A DNA stretch of 64,000 nucleotides from Rothia nasimurium (GTDB lineage: Bacteria > Actinomycetota > Actinomycetes > Actinomycetales > Micrococcaceae). Each line of letters opens with the position of its first letter. The first letter of the stretch is position 1. This document shows, in pieces, positions 44,145 to 52,656 of this stretch. The stretch covers positions 1-64,000 of the forward strand of contig NZ_CAKMTJ010000008.1 of NCBI RefSeq assembly GCF_928392795.1, read 5' to 3'. Both the position numbers and the translations under genes were made by a program. The notes under the pieces are model-generated. The model saw nothing but the letters and a program-made list of their open reading frames with translations, was not told where the DNA came from and searched no databases.

Positions 44145-45346
44145 ACGCACTCAAAGCTGATGTGTACAAACAAGATACTCTTGCCGGGCACTTTTTCAGA
44201 ACACCTCATACTACTGAGTTTCGTTATTCTGCTGATTATCTTGACTCTCATCATGCACCTGTAGCAACCACCTTGCCGCTTACTGATGAACCCTTTGTGT
44301 ATCAAGCTGGCGCATTACCTCCATTTTTCACAGGTCTTTTACCTGAGGGTCGCCGCCTGACGAGTTTGAGAAATGTGTTGAAGGTGTCGAAGGATGATGA
44401 GCTTTCTCTTCTACTAGCGGTGGGTGCTGATACCGTGGGGGATGTGAGGGTACTGCCGCCCGGAGTTGTACCCGATAACGAGTATGCCGAACCTATAACG
44501 GAGTTCGACCCGACTCAGCTAGCATCGATTTCATTTGCTGATTTTTTCTCTGCCCAGGGATTACTGGACTACGCTGCCCTTCCGGGAGTTCAGGATAAAG
44601 TGTCGGGCAAGATGCTGACCATCCCCCTTCGTCACAACCACAATTTCTATCTGTTGAAGCTCACGCCTCCCGAATACCCATTACTCGTAGAAAATGAACA
44701 TTTTTTCCTAGAGTACGCACGTCGGATATCTTTTCGTAACGGTGTTGTTAGCTCTCACCTAGTGCGTGATATTACTGGTCGCTCGGGCCTTTTGATACAA
44801 CGATTTGATCGAGGGATAGATGGAAATGGCCATCTGGCTCGCTATGCGGTAGAAGACGCTTGTCAGCTTCTTAATCTCTATCCTGCTGATAAATATGAAG
44901 TCACAGCCTTGCGGTTAGCACAGGCGGTGGTAGAGAAAACAAGCCAGCCTATTCTAGTGGCCCAAGAATTAGTGAGACAGTTTGCTTTTGCATGGCTTAC
45001 TGGCAACGGCGATCTTCATGCAAAAAATATTTCCATTATCGAGTCTTCTGGAAAATATCGACTAGCGCCGGTATATGACATTCCCTCAACTGCACCCTAC
45101 GGCGACCAATCGATGGCACTTAAGCTACTTGGAAAAGAGCGAGGGCTTTCTGCAAAGACTTTTCTCGATTTTGGACAGGAACTTGGGGTGCGTCCTGCCG
45201 CAACCGCCCTCTTGCTACGTAAGATGCTTCATGAAACAGAGGAGCTTGTTGAAGGGGCGACGGGCCTTCCTTTTGACTCTGCTCGCCGTAAGCAGCTAGT
45301 CAAAATTCTGAAGAACCGTCGCCTATCTCTATCGGCAGGGCTCTAA
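44141..45346 (+). CDS. hipA: HipA-family serine/threonine kinase toxin
   Basis: A 401-residue HipA-type kinase, of the group that phosphorylates aminoacyl-tRNA synthetases or other targets to slow growth. The N-terminal domain has GLLPEGRRLTSLRNVL, the ATP-binding region has DKVSGKMLTIPLRHNHNFYLLK (two parts), the catalytic loop is GNGDLHAKNIS, and the Mg-binding Asp is in APVYDIPSTAPYG. The subgroup fits short HipA proteins without a C-terminal HipB fusion. It is co-translated with hipB. Lower GC and different codon use from its neighbours suggest horizontal acquisition. Its stop overlaps the convergent gene's stop. Confidence 0.9.
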   Translation: MNALKADVYKQDTLAGHFFRTPHTTEFRYSADYLDSHHAPVATTLPLTDEPFVYQAGALPPFFTGLLPEGRRLTSLRNVLKVSKDDELSLLLAVGADTVGDVRVLPPGVVPDNEYAEPITEFDPTQLASISFADFFSAQGLLDYAALPGVQDKVSGKMLTIPLRHNHNFYLLKLTPPEYPLLVENEHFFLEYARRISFRNGVVSSHLVRDITGRSGLLIQRFDRGIDGNGHLARYAVEDACQLLNLYPADKYEVTALRLAQAVVEKTSQPILVAQELVRQFAFAWLTGNGDLHAKNISIIESSGKYRLAPVYDIPSTAPYGDQSMALKLLGKERGLSAKTFLDFGQELGVRPAATALLLRKMLHETEELVEGATGLPFDSARRKQLVKILKNRRLSLSAGL

Positions 45347-45804
45347 GCAGCCTTCACCGGCACCCAGACCTGCATCTGAAAGTCATCAGCGGACGGGTCG
45401 CCCGGTCCATAAGCCTCAAAGACCGGCCCGTTGGGCTTGAAACCTGACGCGGGCAGGAAGGTGCCCATCAGGTGGTCCACCCCGGCCATGGTACTCATGG
45501 GCACCGGGCCCTCAACGGTCGTCACCGCGAACTCGCCACCGTCCACCTTAAGGGCATTGAGGCCCAGGGCTTGGGCGGTTTCCAGGTTCTCCACCAGAAT
45601 TCCCGCCATGTAGTCGAACTCGCCGGCAGCGTTCATACCCACAATCACACCCATAGAGTGGACCTCAGGCATGGTCACCCCCCGCGTCTCGGCGTGGGCG
45701 GTGAGCTTCTTCCAAAGCTCGCCAATGCCGGCGCCCTGCTTCACGGTCTCGCGGAAGCCCGCAATAAAGAACTCATCCTTATGCTCTACGCGCGCACCAA
45801 TCAT
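45343..45804 (-). CDS. GyrI-like/AraC effector-binding domain protein
   Basis: A 153-residue stand-alone effector-binding domain. VEHKDEFFIAGFRETVKQGA near the start, then FDYMAGILVENLE, and a final FEAYGPGDPSADDFQMQVWVPV strand are typical of the GyrI-like fold that binds small hydrophobic ligands or inhibits gyrase. ATG 45802-45804 follows AAGGAG. Its stop codon overlaps the end of hipA. Ligand unknown. Confidence 0.82.
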   Translation of the reverse strand: MIGARVEHKDEFFIAGFRETVKQGAGIGELWKKLTAHAETRGVTMPEVHSMGVIVGMNAAGEFDYMAGILVENLETAQALGLNALKVDGGEFAVTTVEGPVPMSTMAGVDHLMGTFLPASGFKPNGPVFEAYGPGDPSADDFQMQVWVPVKAA

Positions 45805-45840
45805 CGACTACTCCTTAGAAAAATGTGTGTCTGCTCTATT

Positions 45841-46437
45841 TTAGTCGCCACACCCGCAGCCACAGCCACACGAGGCCTGCTTCGCAGGCTGCCCTGATTC
45901 GGTAGCGGCCCCCTGCGACGCCGGTGCAGAATCGTGACCCCCCATCAGGTTGACCCGGTTGCCGATGTCGGGCCCCCCGGCAGGCTTAGGGGTCACTCCT
46001 GCCAGCACCGCAGCAAATCCAGCCGGGTCAGCGGCAGGAACCGTGGTGGGGGCATCCGCACCGCCTGTGCCGCAGGCAGCCGCAGCGGCGTTGACCTTGG
46101 GCTGCTTTACCTCACCAAAACGGGAAAAACGGCGCAGCTGCTCAGCGGTAGGGTACATATACGACACCTTGACCAGGCCCTCCACCAGCAAGATGGGCAG
46201 AACCTCAGCCCCGGCCATAGCAAGCTGATCGGCTACCGGCTCACAGTCGGTAAAAGCAGAAGGGTAGGAATCGGTGGAGTAGACGGCAATATCTAGGCCC
46301 TCATCGAGCAGCTCCTGGGCCGCGGTGAGGAAGACGTCGCGCTGGGTGTCGCCGGGGTCGTCCGGATTTTCACCGGCAGCCGGGATGAAAACTTCAAGGG
46401 GGGTGCTACCCAGGGTGTCTTGAGAGGGGCGTGCCAC
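45841..46437 (-). CDS. ArsD-like protein with Cys-Gly repeat tail
   Basis: 198 residues. Residues 12-105 fit the thioredoxin-like ArsD fold: PLEVFIPA, then AAQELLDEGLDIAVYSTDSY, PSAFTDCEPVADQLAMAGAE and VLPILLVEGLVKVSYMYPTAEQL. The vicinal N-terminal Cys pair that ArsD uses to hand As(III) to ArsA is absent. Instead the protein ends in ASCGCGCGCGD, a four-Cys tail that could bind metal, metalloid or zinc. No arsA or arsB is adjacent. Start is GTG 46435-46437. An arsenic role is uncertain. Confidence 0.65.
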   Translation of the reverse strand: MARPSQDTLGSTPLEVFIPAAGENPDDPGDTQRDVFLTAAQELLDEGLDIAVYSTDSYPSAFTDCEPVADQLAMAGAEVLPILLVEGLVKVSYMYPTAEQLRRFSRFGEVKQPKVNAAAAACGTGGADAPTTVPAADPAGFAAVLAGVTPKPAGGPDIGNRVNLMGGHDSAPASQGAATESGQPAKQASCGCGCGCGD

Positions 46438-46565
46438 TGCTGCTCCGTTCGTTGGTTGGTGTGCCCTACCAGCCTACGCCCGTAAACGCCTGCAGAAAAG
46501 GTCAGGCGGCACACCCCAGTCGGGGTGCACCTCCTGTTATTCCTTGTCAGTTCGATGTAGGTGGG

Positions 46566-48296
46566 CTAGTCGCCGATAAAGAACTTGCGCAGGGCTGAAC
46601 GCAGGCTGCGGTCGTTCTGCTTCTGCTCGGTCTCATCTACAGGCTGCTGGGGTTCAGCCGGTTCGGTCGCCAGCGATACCTTCTTAGCCCGGGCCGCGAT
46701 GCTGGGAACAGCATCGGTATCAGTGCTTTGATACTCCTTGCGCTCCTCGGGGGTGCCAAAAGCCAGGGTGCCGATGGTATTAGCGATATTTTTCTGCTCG
46801 GGGGAGGCCGGGACGCGGGCTACACCCGGGTCTATATCGCGGATATCCTGAGCCTTCTCACCGGTGGTGACGGGCAGGTCATTGGGGAAAGCCGCTGCTG
46901 CGTAGGCGCTTGCCGCCCGGCTGAGGGGGCTGGATGCGCCCTCGTCGGTAGAGCCCTGACCGTCTGCTGTGGGGGCCGCAGGTTCTCCATCAGTGCGGAC
47001 GCCCGCCTCACCCTGCTCTTCAGCGGACGGCACCGGGGAGGCTTCAGAGTCGGGGGTGGCGGACGGCGCGGGGGCAGGCTCGTCTGCCTCCTGGGTTGCG
47101 AAGAGGTTCGAAGCGTTTTCTGAGGTCGTAGTGGACTTAATAACCACCGGCGCCGCGGGAGCGATGACCGGCTCAGAATCATCCATCTGAGCGGGAGTCG
47201 GTACTGCTTCAGAAGCAGGTGCTTCGTCACCCTTGGCGGGTCCTGGGGCCACGGCGGGCTCAGGCTCTGCTGCTGATTCGGGGTCAACCTCAGCCAGAAC
47301 CGCACGGTAGCGAGCCTCAGTGGGAGCTAAAGTCCAGCCCAGGAAACCGGGGAGTGCGATAGGCTCAACGGTGCCTACCCAGGCGATGGTTTGTGCTAGG
47401 GGCGATGCTCCTGCTGAAGTCTGGGGGCCAGTGGGGGCGGCTGCGACGGGAGAGCTGCTCGTGGCGTCCTGACCTACCAGCTCGCCGGTCACAAAATCTG
47501 CCAATGACAGGGCAACCTGCACTGGCACTGACGCCTCACCCCGCTTGCGCGCAATAACCTGCCCCACGGTGCCCTGGGCGCCGGGCGCCAAATCAATGGC
47601 GTAGAGGTGGCTGGGGGAGTTGGCAATTTCAAGCCAGAGGCTGTGGTTCAGGACGGCTTGGACGGTGCCGTCCGTCTTTTCCGGTGCCTTCCAGGGGGCA
47701 GAATCCAGGGTGGACGCCCCAAAATCGGCCTGAGGGGTAGAGGCAATGACCTTCTGCCCGGCCACTTCGGCAACCACACCGTTGCGTACTAGGGCCCGAT
47801 AGAACTTGAGCTCGGGGGTGAAAGTGAACCCGCGCTGCTTCTCTTCGGCGGTGACCTCAGTGGGAGAATAACCAGAGTTATGCCCGCGGGCAAGTAAGGC
47901 GGAGCGCAGGCGTAGTCCATTATTTGAGACAGTGGCCCCTGAGTCTTCGACGGGTGTGTCGATGTGTTCAGTTTCATGTTCAGATGTAGGGGAGAGAGGC
48001 ATCTGCTTGACGATGACCTGGCCACCTGGCGATGAGTTGATACGCACGTTATAGGAACCTTCGAAGGTTCCACTGCGAGCCAGTTCGTAGATGGCGACGG
48101 TGGCTGAGCGGGCATAATCAGCTGGAGGTGGGGCGCCTAAAGAGCCCGTGATGGCACAAGCAACACTATCTAGCGTGGTGTTGTGTACGGTAAAACGGAC
48201 CTCCAGGGGCTGCTGATGGGCCTCTGAATGCCACTGGGTAAGGTGTGCGAGAGCTAAAAGATGCGGGGGGAGCTCGGAGTGCGAATCAAAACTCAT
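46566..48296 (-). CDS. Uncharacterised 576-residue protein with low-complexity C-terminal half
   Basis: No signal peptide or membrane segment. Residues 1-340 look folded (RFTVHNTTLDSVACAITGSL near the start; TIAWVGTVEPIALPGFLGWT near 315). Residues 345-540 are Ala/Pro/Glu/Ser-rich and probably disordered. The last 35 residues are charged (KQNDRSLRSALRKFFIGD) and may form an amphipathic helix. No known family was recognised. It is transcribed alone on the minus strand. Confidence 0.6.
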   Translation of the reverse strand: MSFDSHSELPPHLLALAHLTQWHSEAHQQPLEVRFTVHNTTLDSVACAITGSLGAPPPADYARSATVAIYELARSGTFEGSYNVRINSSPGGQVIVKQMPLSPTSEHETEHIDTPVEDSGATVSNNGLRLRSALLARGHNSGYSPTEVTAEEKQRGFTFTPELKFYRALVRNGVVAEVAGQKVIASTPQADFGASTLDSAPWKAPEKTDGTVQAVLNHSLWLEIANSPSHLYAIDLAPGAQGTVGQVIARKRGEASVPVQVALSLADFVTGELVGQDATSSSPVAAAPTGPQTSAGASPLAQTIAWVGTVEPIALPGFLGWTLAPTEARYRAVLAEVDPESAAEPEPAVAPGPAKGDEAPASEAVPTPAQMDDSEPVIAPAAPVVIKSTTTSENASNLFATQEADEPAPAPSATPDSEASPVPSAEEQGEAGVRTDGEPAAPTADGQGSTDEGASSPLSRAASAYAAAAFPNDLPVTTGEKAQDIRDIDPGVARVPASPEQKNIANTIGTLAFGTPEERKEYQSTDTDAVPSIAARAKKVSLATEPAEPQQPVDETEQKQNDRSLRSALRKFFIGD

Positions 48297-48601
48297 AGAC
48301 TCTATTTTTGCATGCTTAAGCGGGTGGGGAAGATAAGGCGTGCGTGGCTGGTGGGTTGAGAATGATGGGGTGGGCAGATGGTGGGGCGGCTGTATTAATT
48401 TTTGGGGAGTATATGCAAGAGTGCGTATGTTTTAAAAATACAGGTTCTGGCTAGTGTTAATAGGTATTTGGGGTGATCGGGTTTTCTCTGTGGCACTCAG
48501 GTCTAGACAGGCGAAAATTTCTTCCAGTTTTTTGTCGCCGCAGTACGGCCAGGGTGCTACCATGAAAAAGATTTTTATTACTTTTAGGGGAAATTAAAAA
48601 C
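48297..48601. other. 305-bp AT-rich intergenic region before the Tat-exported protein
   Basis: A low-GC stretch between divergent genes that should hold both promoters. A 11-codon reading frame (48562-48597, MKKIFITFRGN) ends 4 bp before the next ATG and overlaps its Shine-Dalgarno (AGGGGA); it could be a leader peptide or chance. Nothing else was recognised. Confidence 0.4.
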
Positions 48602-49108
48602 ATGACTCACACACTGTCGCGCCGTAACGTGGTCAAGGGCGGCGCATGGGCCGCTCCTGTTGTTGTAGCCACTGCCGCCGTTCCTGCCTATGCGGCATCT
48701 TCCTTGGTCTGCCCGACTGACTATATGTTCAATAACCCGGTCATAGACCAGGAAGTATCTGTAGACACTGTAGATGGTTACTACATTGTTCTGTTTTCTT
48801 ATGCCTTTGCTTCAACGAGTAACTACAACACTATTACCTTTGTTGCGAGCGATGAAGTATCGGTTTTTCAGTCATACGATGCTCAGAATTACACCATCAA
48901 TTCTGATAACCGTACTATCACTGTAGTCAACGATGGTGCTCTTGATGAGCTCGGTTTTGACGTGTATGTTAAGGTTCCCGCCACCAAGGTTAGAGAAGCA
49001 GAATCAACCGGTGGCTACACGGTTTCTGTGAATTTCACTATTGATGGTGAATGTGCAACTACCGATGGTTTCTCAGATTTCTCCAAAACAGCAGAAATCC
49101 GTGAGTAA
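48602..49108 (+). CDS. Tat-exported small protein, unknown function
   Basis: 168 residues. The N-terminus HTLSRRNVVKGGAWAAPVVV is a twin-arginine signal (S-R-R-N-V-V) with cleavage expected after VPAYA. The mature ~135 residues are rich in Thr, Ser, Val and Asp with alternating strands, suggesting a single beta-sandwich with two Cys (near residues 37 and 152) that could form a disulfide. No anchor or sorting signal was seen, so it is probably secreted. Codon use is AT-richer than that of its neighbours. A strong terminator follows. Confidence 0.75.
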   Translation: MTHTLSRRNVVKGGAWAAPVVVATAAVPAYAASSLVCPTDYMFNNPVIDQEVSVDTVDGYYIVLFSYAFASTSNYNTITFVASDEVSVFQSYDAQNYTINSDNRTITVVNDGALDELGFDVYVKVPATKVREAESTGGYTVSVNFTIDGECATTDGFSDFSKTAEIRE

Positions 49109-49141
49109 GCTCCTGAAGCCAGTCGCATGATTATTTAAATA

Positions 49142-49176
49142 AAAGGTAGGCAGCCCTGTGTGGGCTGCCTACCTTT
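49142..49176 (+). terminator. Terminator after the Tat-exported protein gene
   Basis: AAAGGTAGGCAGCCC and GGGCTGCCTACCTTT form a perfect 15-bp stem with a 5-base loop, followed by ATGTTTAT. Confidence 0.92.
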
Positions 49177-49380
49177 ATGTTTATCTCTATGCCGGGGAAC
49201 CTGCGACGGATGTAAGTGACATTGACCTGCCCGAATAAGCTCCGCCCTGGGGTGGGCGTCCGCCCCGGGGCGTGTGAGACAGGCTACCTGCCTGGCGGGT
49301 AGGGGGCGTAAGATAAGCAGAAGGATGGGCCTGATGGTGTGCCCATCACACAGATAGTTCACGAAAGGTGCACACCGGCT

Positions 49381-50868
49381 ATGACCGTAGATGTGAAAGA
49401 ACTCCTAGCAAAGGTACCTACCGGCCTGCTCATCGGCGGCCAGTGGCGAGACGCCTCAAACGGCGAAACCTTCGACGTAGAAAACCCCGCCACCGGTGAA
49501 GTCATCGCAACCCTGGCCTCCGCCACCGAAGAAGACGCCCTCGCCGCCCTCGATGCAGCCTGCCGGGCAGAAAAAGAAGCCGGTGAGCACGGTTGGGTCG
49601 CCACACCCCCGCGCGAACGCGCAGAGATCCTGCGCCGCGCCTTCGAACTCGTCACCGAACGGGCTGAAGAGTTCGCCACCCTCATGACCTTAGAGATGGG
49701 CAAGCCCTACGCCGAAGCCCTCGGCGAGGTCAAGTACGGCGCTGAGTTCCTGCGTTGGTTTGCCGAAGAAACCCCCCGCCACTACGGCCGCTCCCTCGAC
49801 ATGCCCGAGGGCACCCTGCGCATGATCACCCGCCGCAAGCCCGTCGGCCCCTGCCTGCTGATTACCCCCTGGAACTTCCCCCTGGCCATGGGCACCCGCA
49901 AGGTCGCCCCCGCCATCGCCGCAGGCTGCACCATGGTGCTCAAGCCCGCCCGCCTCACCCCGCTCACCAGCCAGTACTTCGCCCAGACCATGCTCGACGC
50001 TGGCCTGCCCGCCGGCGTCCTCAACGTCGTCTCCTCCAAGTCGGCAGCAGCTATCTCCGAGCCCATCATGAGCGACCCCCGCCTGCGCAAGGTCTCCTTC
50101 ACCGGCTCCACCCCCGTCGGCAAGGACCTACTCAAAAAGGCAGCCGACAACGTGCTGCGCACCTCCATGGAACTGGGCGGCAACGCCCCCTTCCTCGTCT
50201 TCGAAGACGCCGACCTCGATCAGGCCGTCGCCGGAGCCATGGCCGCCAAAATGCGCAACATCGGCGAAGCCTGCACCGCCGCCAACCGCTTCATCGTGCA
50301 CGAATCCCTAGCCGAAGAGTTCTCCCGGAAGTTCGCCGAAAAAATGGGCGAACTTAAGGTCGGCAACGGCCTGGACGAAGGCGTCACCTGCGGCCCCCTC
50401 GTCGAGAAGAAAGCCCAGGACTCCATGGTTGCCCTCGTCGAGGACGCCGTCGCCAAGGGTGCCCGCGTACTCATCGGCGGTGAAAAGGGCGAAGGCGCAG
50501 GCTACTTCTACAAGCCCACCGTGCTCGTTGATGTACCCCTCGATGCCCGCGTCGCCCGCGAAGAAATCTTCGGCCCCATCGCCCCCATTTTCACCTTCAA
50601 GGACGAATACGAGGCCTACGAGCTGGCCAACGATACCGAATACGGCCTGGCCTCCTATGTCTACACCGAGTCCATCGACCGTCTCTACCGCGCTAGCGAC
50701 CACCTAGAGTTCGGCATCATGGGCTTCAACGCTGGTGTGGTATCCAACGCGGCTGCCCCCTTCGGTGGTGTCAAGCAGTCCGGCATGGGCCGCGAAGGCG
50801 CAGCCGAAGGCATCGACGAGTACTCCTCCATCCAGTACATCGGCATCCGCGACCCCTACGCCAACTAA
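49381..50868 (+). CDS. gabD: NAD(P)-dependent succinate-semialdehyde dehydrogenase
   Basis: A 495-residue aldehyde dehydrogenase. PWNFPLAMGTRKVAPAIAAG is the cofactor-binding region, TMELGGNAPFLVF-like MELGGNAPFLVFEDADLD carries the general-base Glu, and IGEACTAANRF holds the catalytic Cys. It oxidises succinate semialdehyde to succinate. ATG 49381 is used; the preceding open frame to 49339 lacks conservation. A GABA aminotransferase gene follows at 110 bp, supporting a role in GABA breakdown. Confidence 0.9.
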   Translation: MTVDVKELLAKVPTGLLIGGQWRDASNGETFDVENPATGEVIATLASATEEDALAALDAACRAEKEAGEHGWVATPPRERAEILRRAFELVTERAEEFATLMTLEMGKPYAEALGEVKYGAEFLRWFAEETPRHYGRSLDMPEGTLRMITRRKPVGPCLLITPWNFPLAMGTRKVAPAIAAGCTMVLKPARLTPLTSQYFAQTMLDAGLPAGVLNVVSSKSAAAISEPIMSDPRLRKVSFTGSTPVGKDLLKKAADNVLRTSMELGGNAPFLVFEDADLDQAVAGAMAAKMRNIGEACTAANRFIVHESLAEEFSRKFAEKMGELKVGNGLDEGVTCGPLVEKKAQDSMVALVEDAVAKGARVLIGGEKGEGAGYFYKPTVLVDVPLDARVAREEIFGPIAPIFTFKDEYEAYELANDTEYGLASYVYTESIDRLYRASDHLEFGIMGFNAGVVSNAAAPFGGVKQSGMGREGAAEGIDEYSSIQYIGIRDPYAN

Positions 50869-50881
50869 AACCCCAAACCCC

Positions 50882-50925
50882 GCGGACGCCCGCCCCGGCA
50901 CCGTCACCCCAGCACGGGCGTCCGC
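50882..50925 (+). terminator. Inverted repeat between gabD and gabT
   Basis: GCGGACGCCCG (50882-50892) and CGGGCGTCCGC (50915-50925) are perfect 11-bp arms with a 22-base loop, followed about 10 bases later by CTTTTTG. It can partly terminate transcription between the two genes. It is an inverted pair of the overrepresented octamer. Confidence 0.65.
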
Positions 50926-50978
50926 ACCCCTCACCTTTTTGTAGTTACAAGAAAATCCATTACTAAGGAACCTCCACC

Positions 50979-52325
50979 ATGGCTGAGATTGCCTACCGCC
51001 TACCCCAGCAGATCACCCTCACCGGCACCGTCCCCGGCCCCAAATCCGCCGAACTAGCCGCCCGCCGCGCCGCCAACGTTCCCGCCGGCGTAGCCTCCAC
51101 CCTGCCTGTCTACGCAGCGGACGCCGACGGTGGCGTCATCGTCGACGTCGACGGCAACTCCTTCGCCGACCTCGGCTCCGGCATCGCCGTCACCTCCGTC
51201 GGCGCCTCCGCCCCCAAAGTCGTAGATGCCGTACGCGAAGCAGCCACCCACTTCACCCACACCTGCTTCATGGTCACCCCCTACGAAGGCTACGTAGCCG
51301 TCGCCGAAAAGCTCAACCAGCTCACTCCCGGCGACTTCGACAAGCGCACCGTACTCTTCAACTCCGGCGCCGAAGCCGTAGAAAATGCCGTCAAAATCGC
51401 CCGCGCAGCCACCGGCCGCAACGCCGTCGTCGTCTTTGACCACGCCTACCACGGCCGCACCAACCTCACCATGGCCCTCACCGCCAAGGCCGCCCCCTAC
51501 AAGAAGGGCTTCGGCCCCTTCGCCCCCGAGGTCTACCGCGCCCCCATGAGCTACCCCTACCGCGACGGCAACACCGGCGGTAAAGAAGCAGCTGCCCGCG
51601 TCATCGACATGATTGAAAAGCAGATCGGCTCAGAATACGTCGCCGCAATCCTCATTGAACCCATCCAGGGCGAAGGCGGCTTTATCGTCCCTGCCGAAGG
51701 CTTCCTGCCCGAACTCGTCACCTGGGCCCGCGAAAAAGGCATCGTCTTTATCGCGGACGAAGTCCAGGCAGGTTTCTGCCGCACCGGCACCTGGTTCGCC
51801 TCCGACCACGAAGGTATCGAACCCGACCTCATCACCACCGCCAAGGGCATCGCCGGCGGCATGCCCCTCTCCGCCGTCACCGGCCGCGCCGAACTCTTCG
51901 ATAAGGTCCAGCCCGGCGGCCTCGGCGGCACCTACGGTGGCAACCCCGTCGCCTGTGCCGCAGCTCTTGCCACCATCGAAACCATGGAAGAGTGGGACCT
52001 CAACGCCCGCGCCGCCCGCATCGAAGAGATCGCCCGCGAAAAGCTCGGCCCCCTGGTTGAAGAACTCGACATCATCGGCGAAATCCGCGGCCGCGGCGCC
52101 ATGTTCGCCGTCGAATTCGTAGCAGATTCTGACTCCAAGGAACCCCACGCCACCGCAGCCAAAGACATCGCAGCAGCCTGCGCCGAACGCGGCGTCCTGA
52201 TCCTCACCTGCGGCACCTACGGCAACGTCGTGCGCCTGCTACCCCCGCTGACCATCAGCGAAGAGCTCCTGGGCCAGGCCCTGGACATCTTCGTGGAAGA
52301 AATCCGCAAGGTCGCGGGGAACTAA
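50979..52325 (+). CDS. gabT: 4-aminobutyrate aminotransferase
   Basis: A 448-residue class-III PLP aminotransferase. LFNSGAEAVENAVKIAR is the phosphate-cup region, FIADEVQAGFCRTGTWFA has the PLP-ring Asp, and LITTAKGIAGGMPLSAVTGR contains the Schiff-base Lys. It transfers the GABA amino group to 2-oxoglutarate, making succinate semialdehyde for the flanking dehydrogenases. ATG 50979 follows AAGGA. Confidence 0.92.
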   Translation: MAEIAYRLPQQITLTGTVPGPKSAELAARRAANVPAGVASTLPVYAADADGGVIVDVDGNSFADLGSGIAVTSVGASAPKVVDAVREAATHFTHTCFMVTPYEGYVAVAEKLNQLTPGDFDKRTVLFNSGAEAVENAVKIARAATGRNAVVVFDHAYHGRTNLTMALTAKAAPYKKGFGPFAPEVYRAPMSYPYRDGNTGGKEAAARVIDMIEKQIGSEYVAAILIEPIQGEGGFIVPAEGFLPELVTWAREKGIVFIADEVQAGFCRTGTWFASDHEGIEPDLITTAKGIAGGMPLSAVTGRAELFDKVQPGGLGGTYGGNPVACAAALATIETMEEWDLNARAARIEEIAREKLGPLVEELDIIGEIRGRGAMFAVEFVADSDSKEPHATAAKDIAAACAERGVLILTCGTYGNVVRLLPPLTISEELLGQALDIFVEEIRKVAGN

Positions 52326-52370
52326 TCACCTGTTTTGTATGGGCAGGGCAGGTGCCCCTGCGCCAGGAAA

Positions 52371-52480
52371 CGGGCAGGAAATACCCTCCGCCAGGCTGAC
52401 CCTCTCGTAGCTCGCCCTGGGGGCTCGCTACGATTCACGCCAGACCCAGCCAGCCTGGCTTTGAGGGTATTTCCCGCCCG
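52371..52480 (+). repeat. Structured ~110-bp element, copy B
   Basis: Outer arms CGGGCAGGAAATACCCTC (left) and GAGGGTATTTCCCGCCCG (right) pair with one mismatch. The core (about 52396-52454) is the same as in copy A: GCTGACCCTCTCG, an apical stem TAGC-TC-GCCC/GGGC-TC-GCTA, then CGATTCACGCCAG and CCCAGCCAGC. It starts 45 bp after the gabT stop. With copy C it fills most of the 331-bp gab intergenic region. Confidence 0.8.
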
Positions 52481-52519
52481 AGAGCTGGCCCCGCATCCAG
52501 CTTGTTGAGTTGCATTTAG

Positions 52520-52627
52520 GTGCGGTACGGACGCCCCGTAAGCCGACTGGCTGGGGCTGGCATGAATCGCATGCGAGCTTGCGAGCCTGCGAGAAGGTTA
52601 GTCGGCGCAGGGGCGTCCGTACCGCAC
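52520..52627 (-). repeat. Structured ~110-bp element, copy C (inverted relative to A and B)
   Basis: Outer arms GTGCGGTACGGACGCCCC and GGGGCGTCCGTACCGCAC are a perfect 18-bp match, followed by GCCGACT/AGTCGGC. Read on the minus strand, the core gives CTTCTCG, an apical stem with internal TC/TC, then CGATTCATGCCAG and CCCCAGCCAG, as in the other copies. It lies 40 bp from copy B in opposite orientation and 29 bp before the next start codon. Its outer arms also hold GGACGC/GCGTCC. Confidence 0.8.
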
Positions 52628-52656
52628 ATACCCACAAACACAAAGGAGCTAAACCC

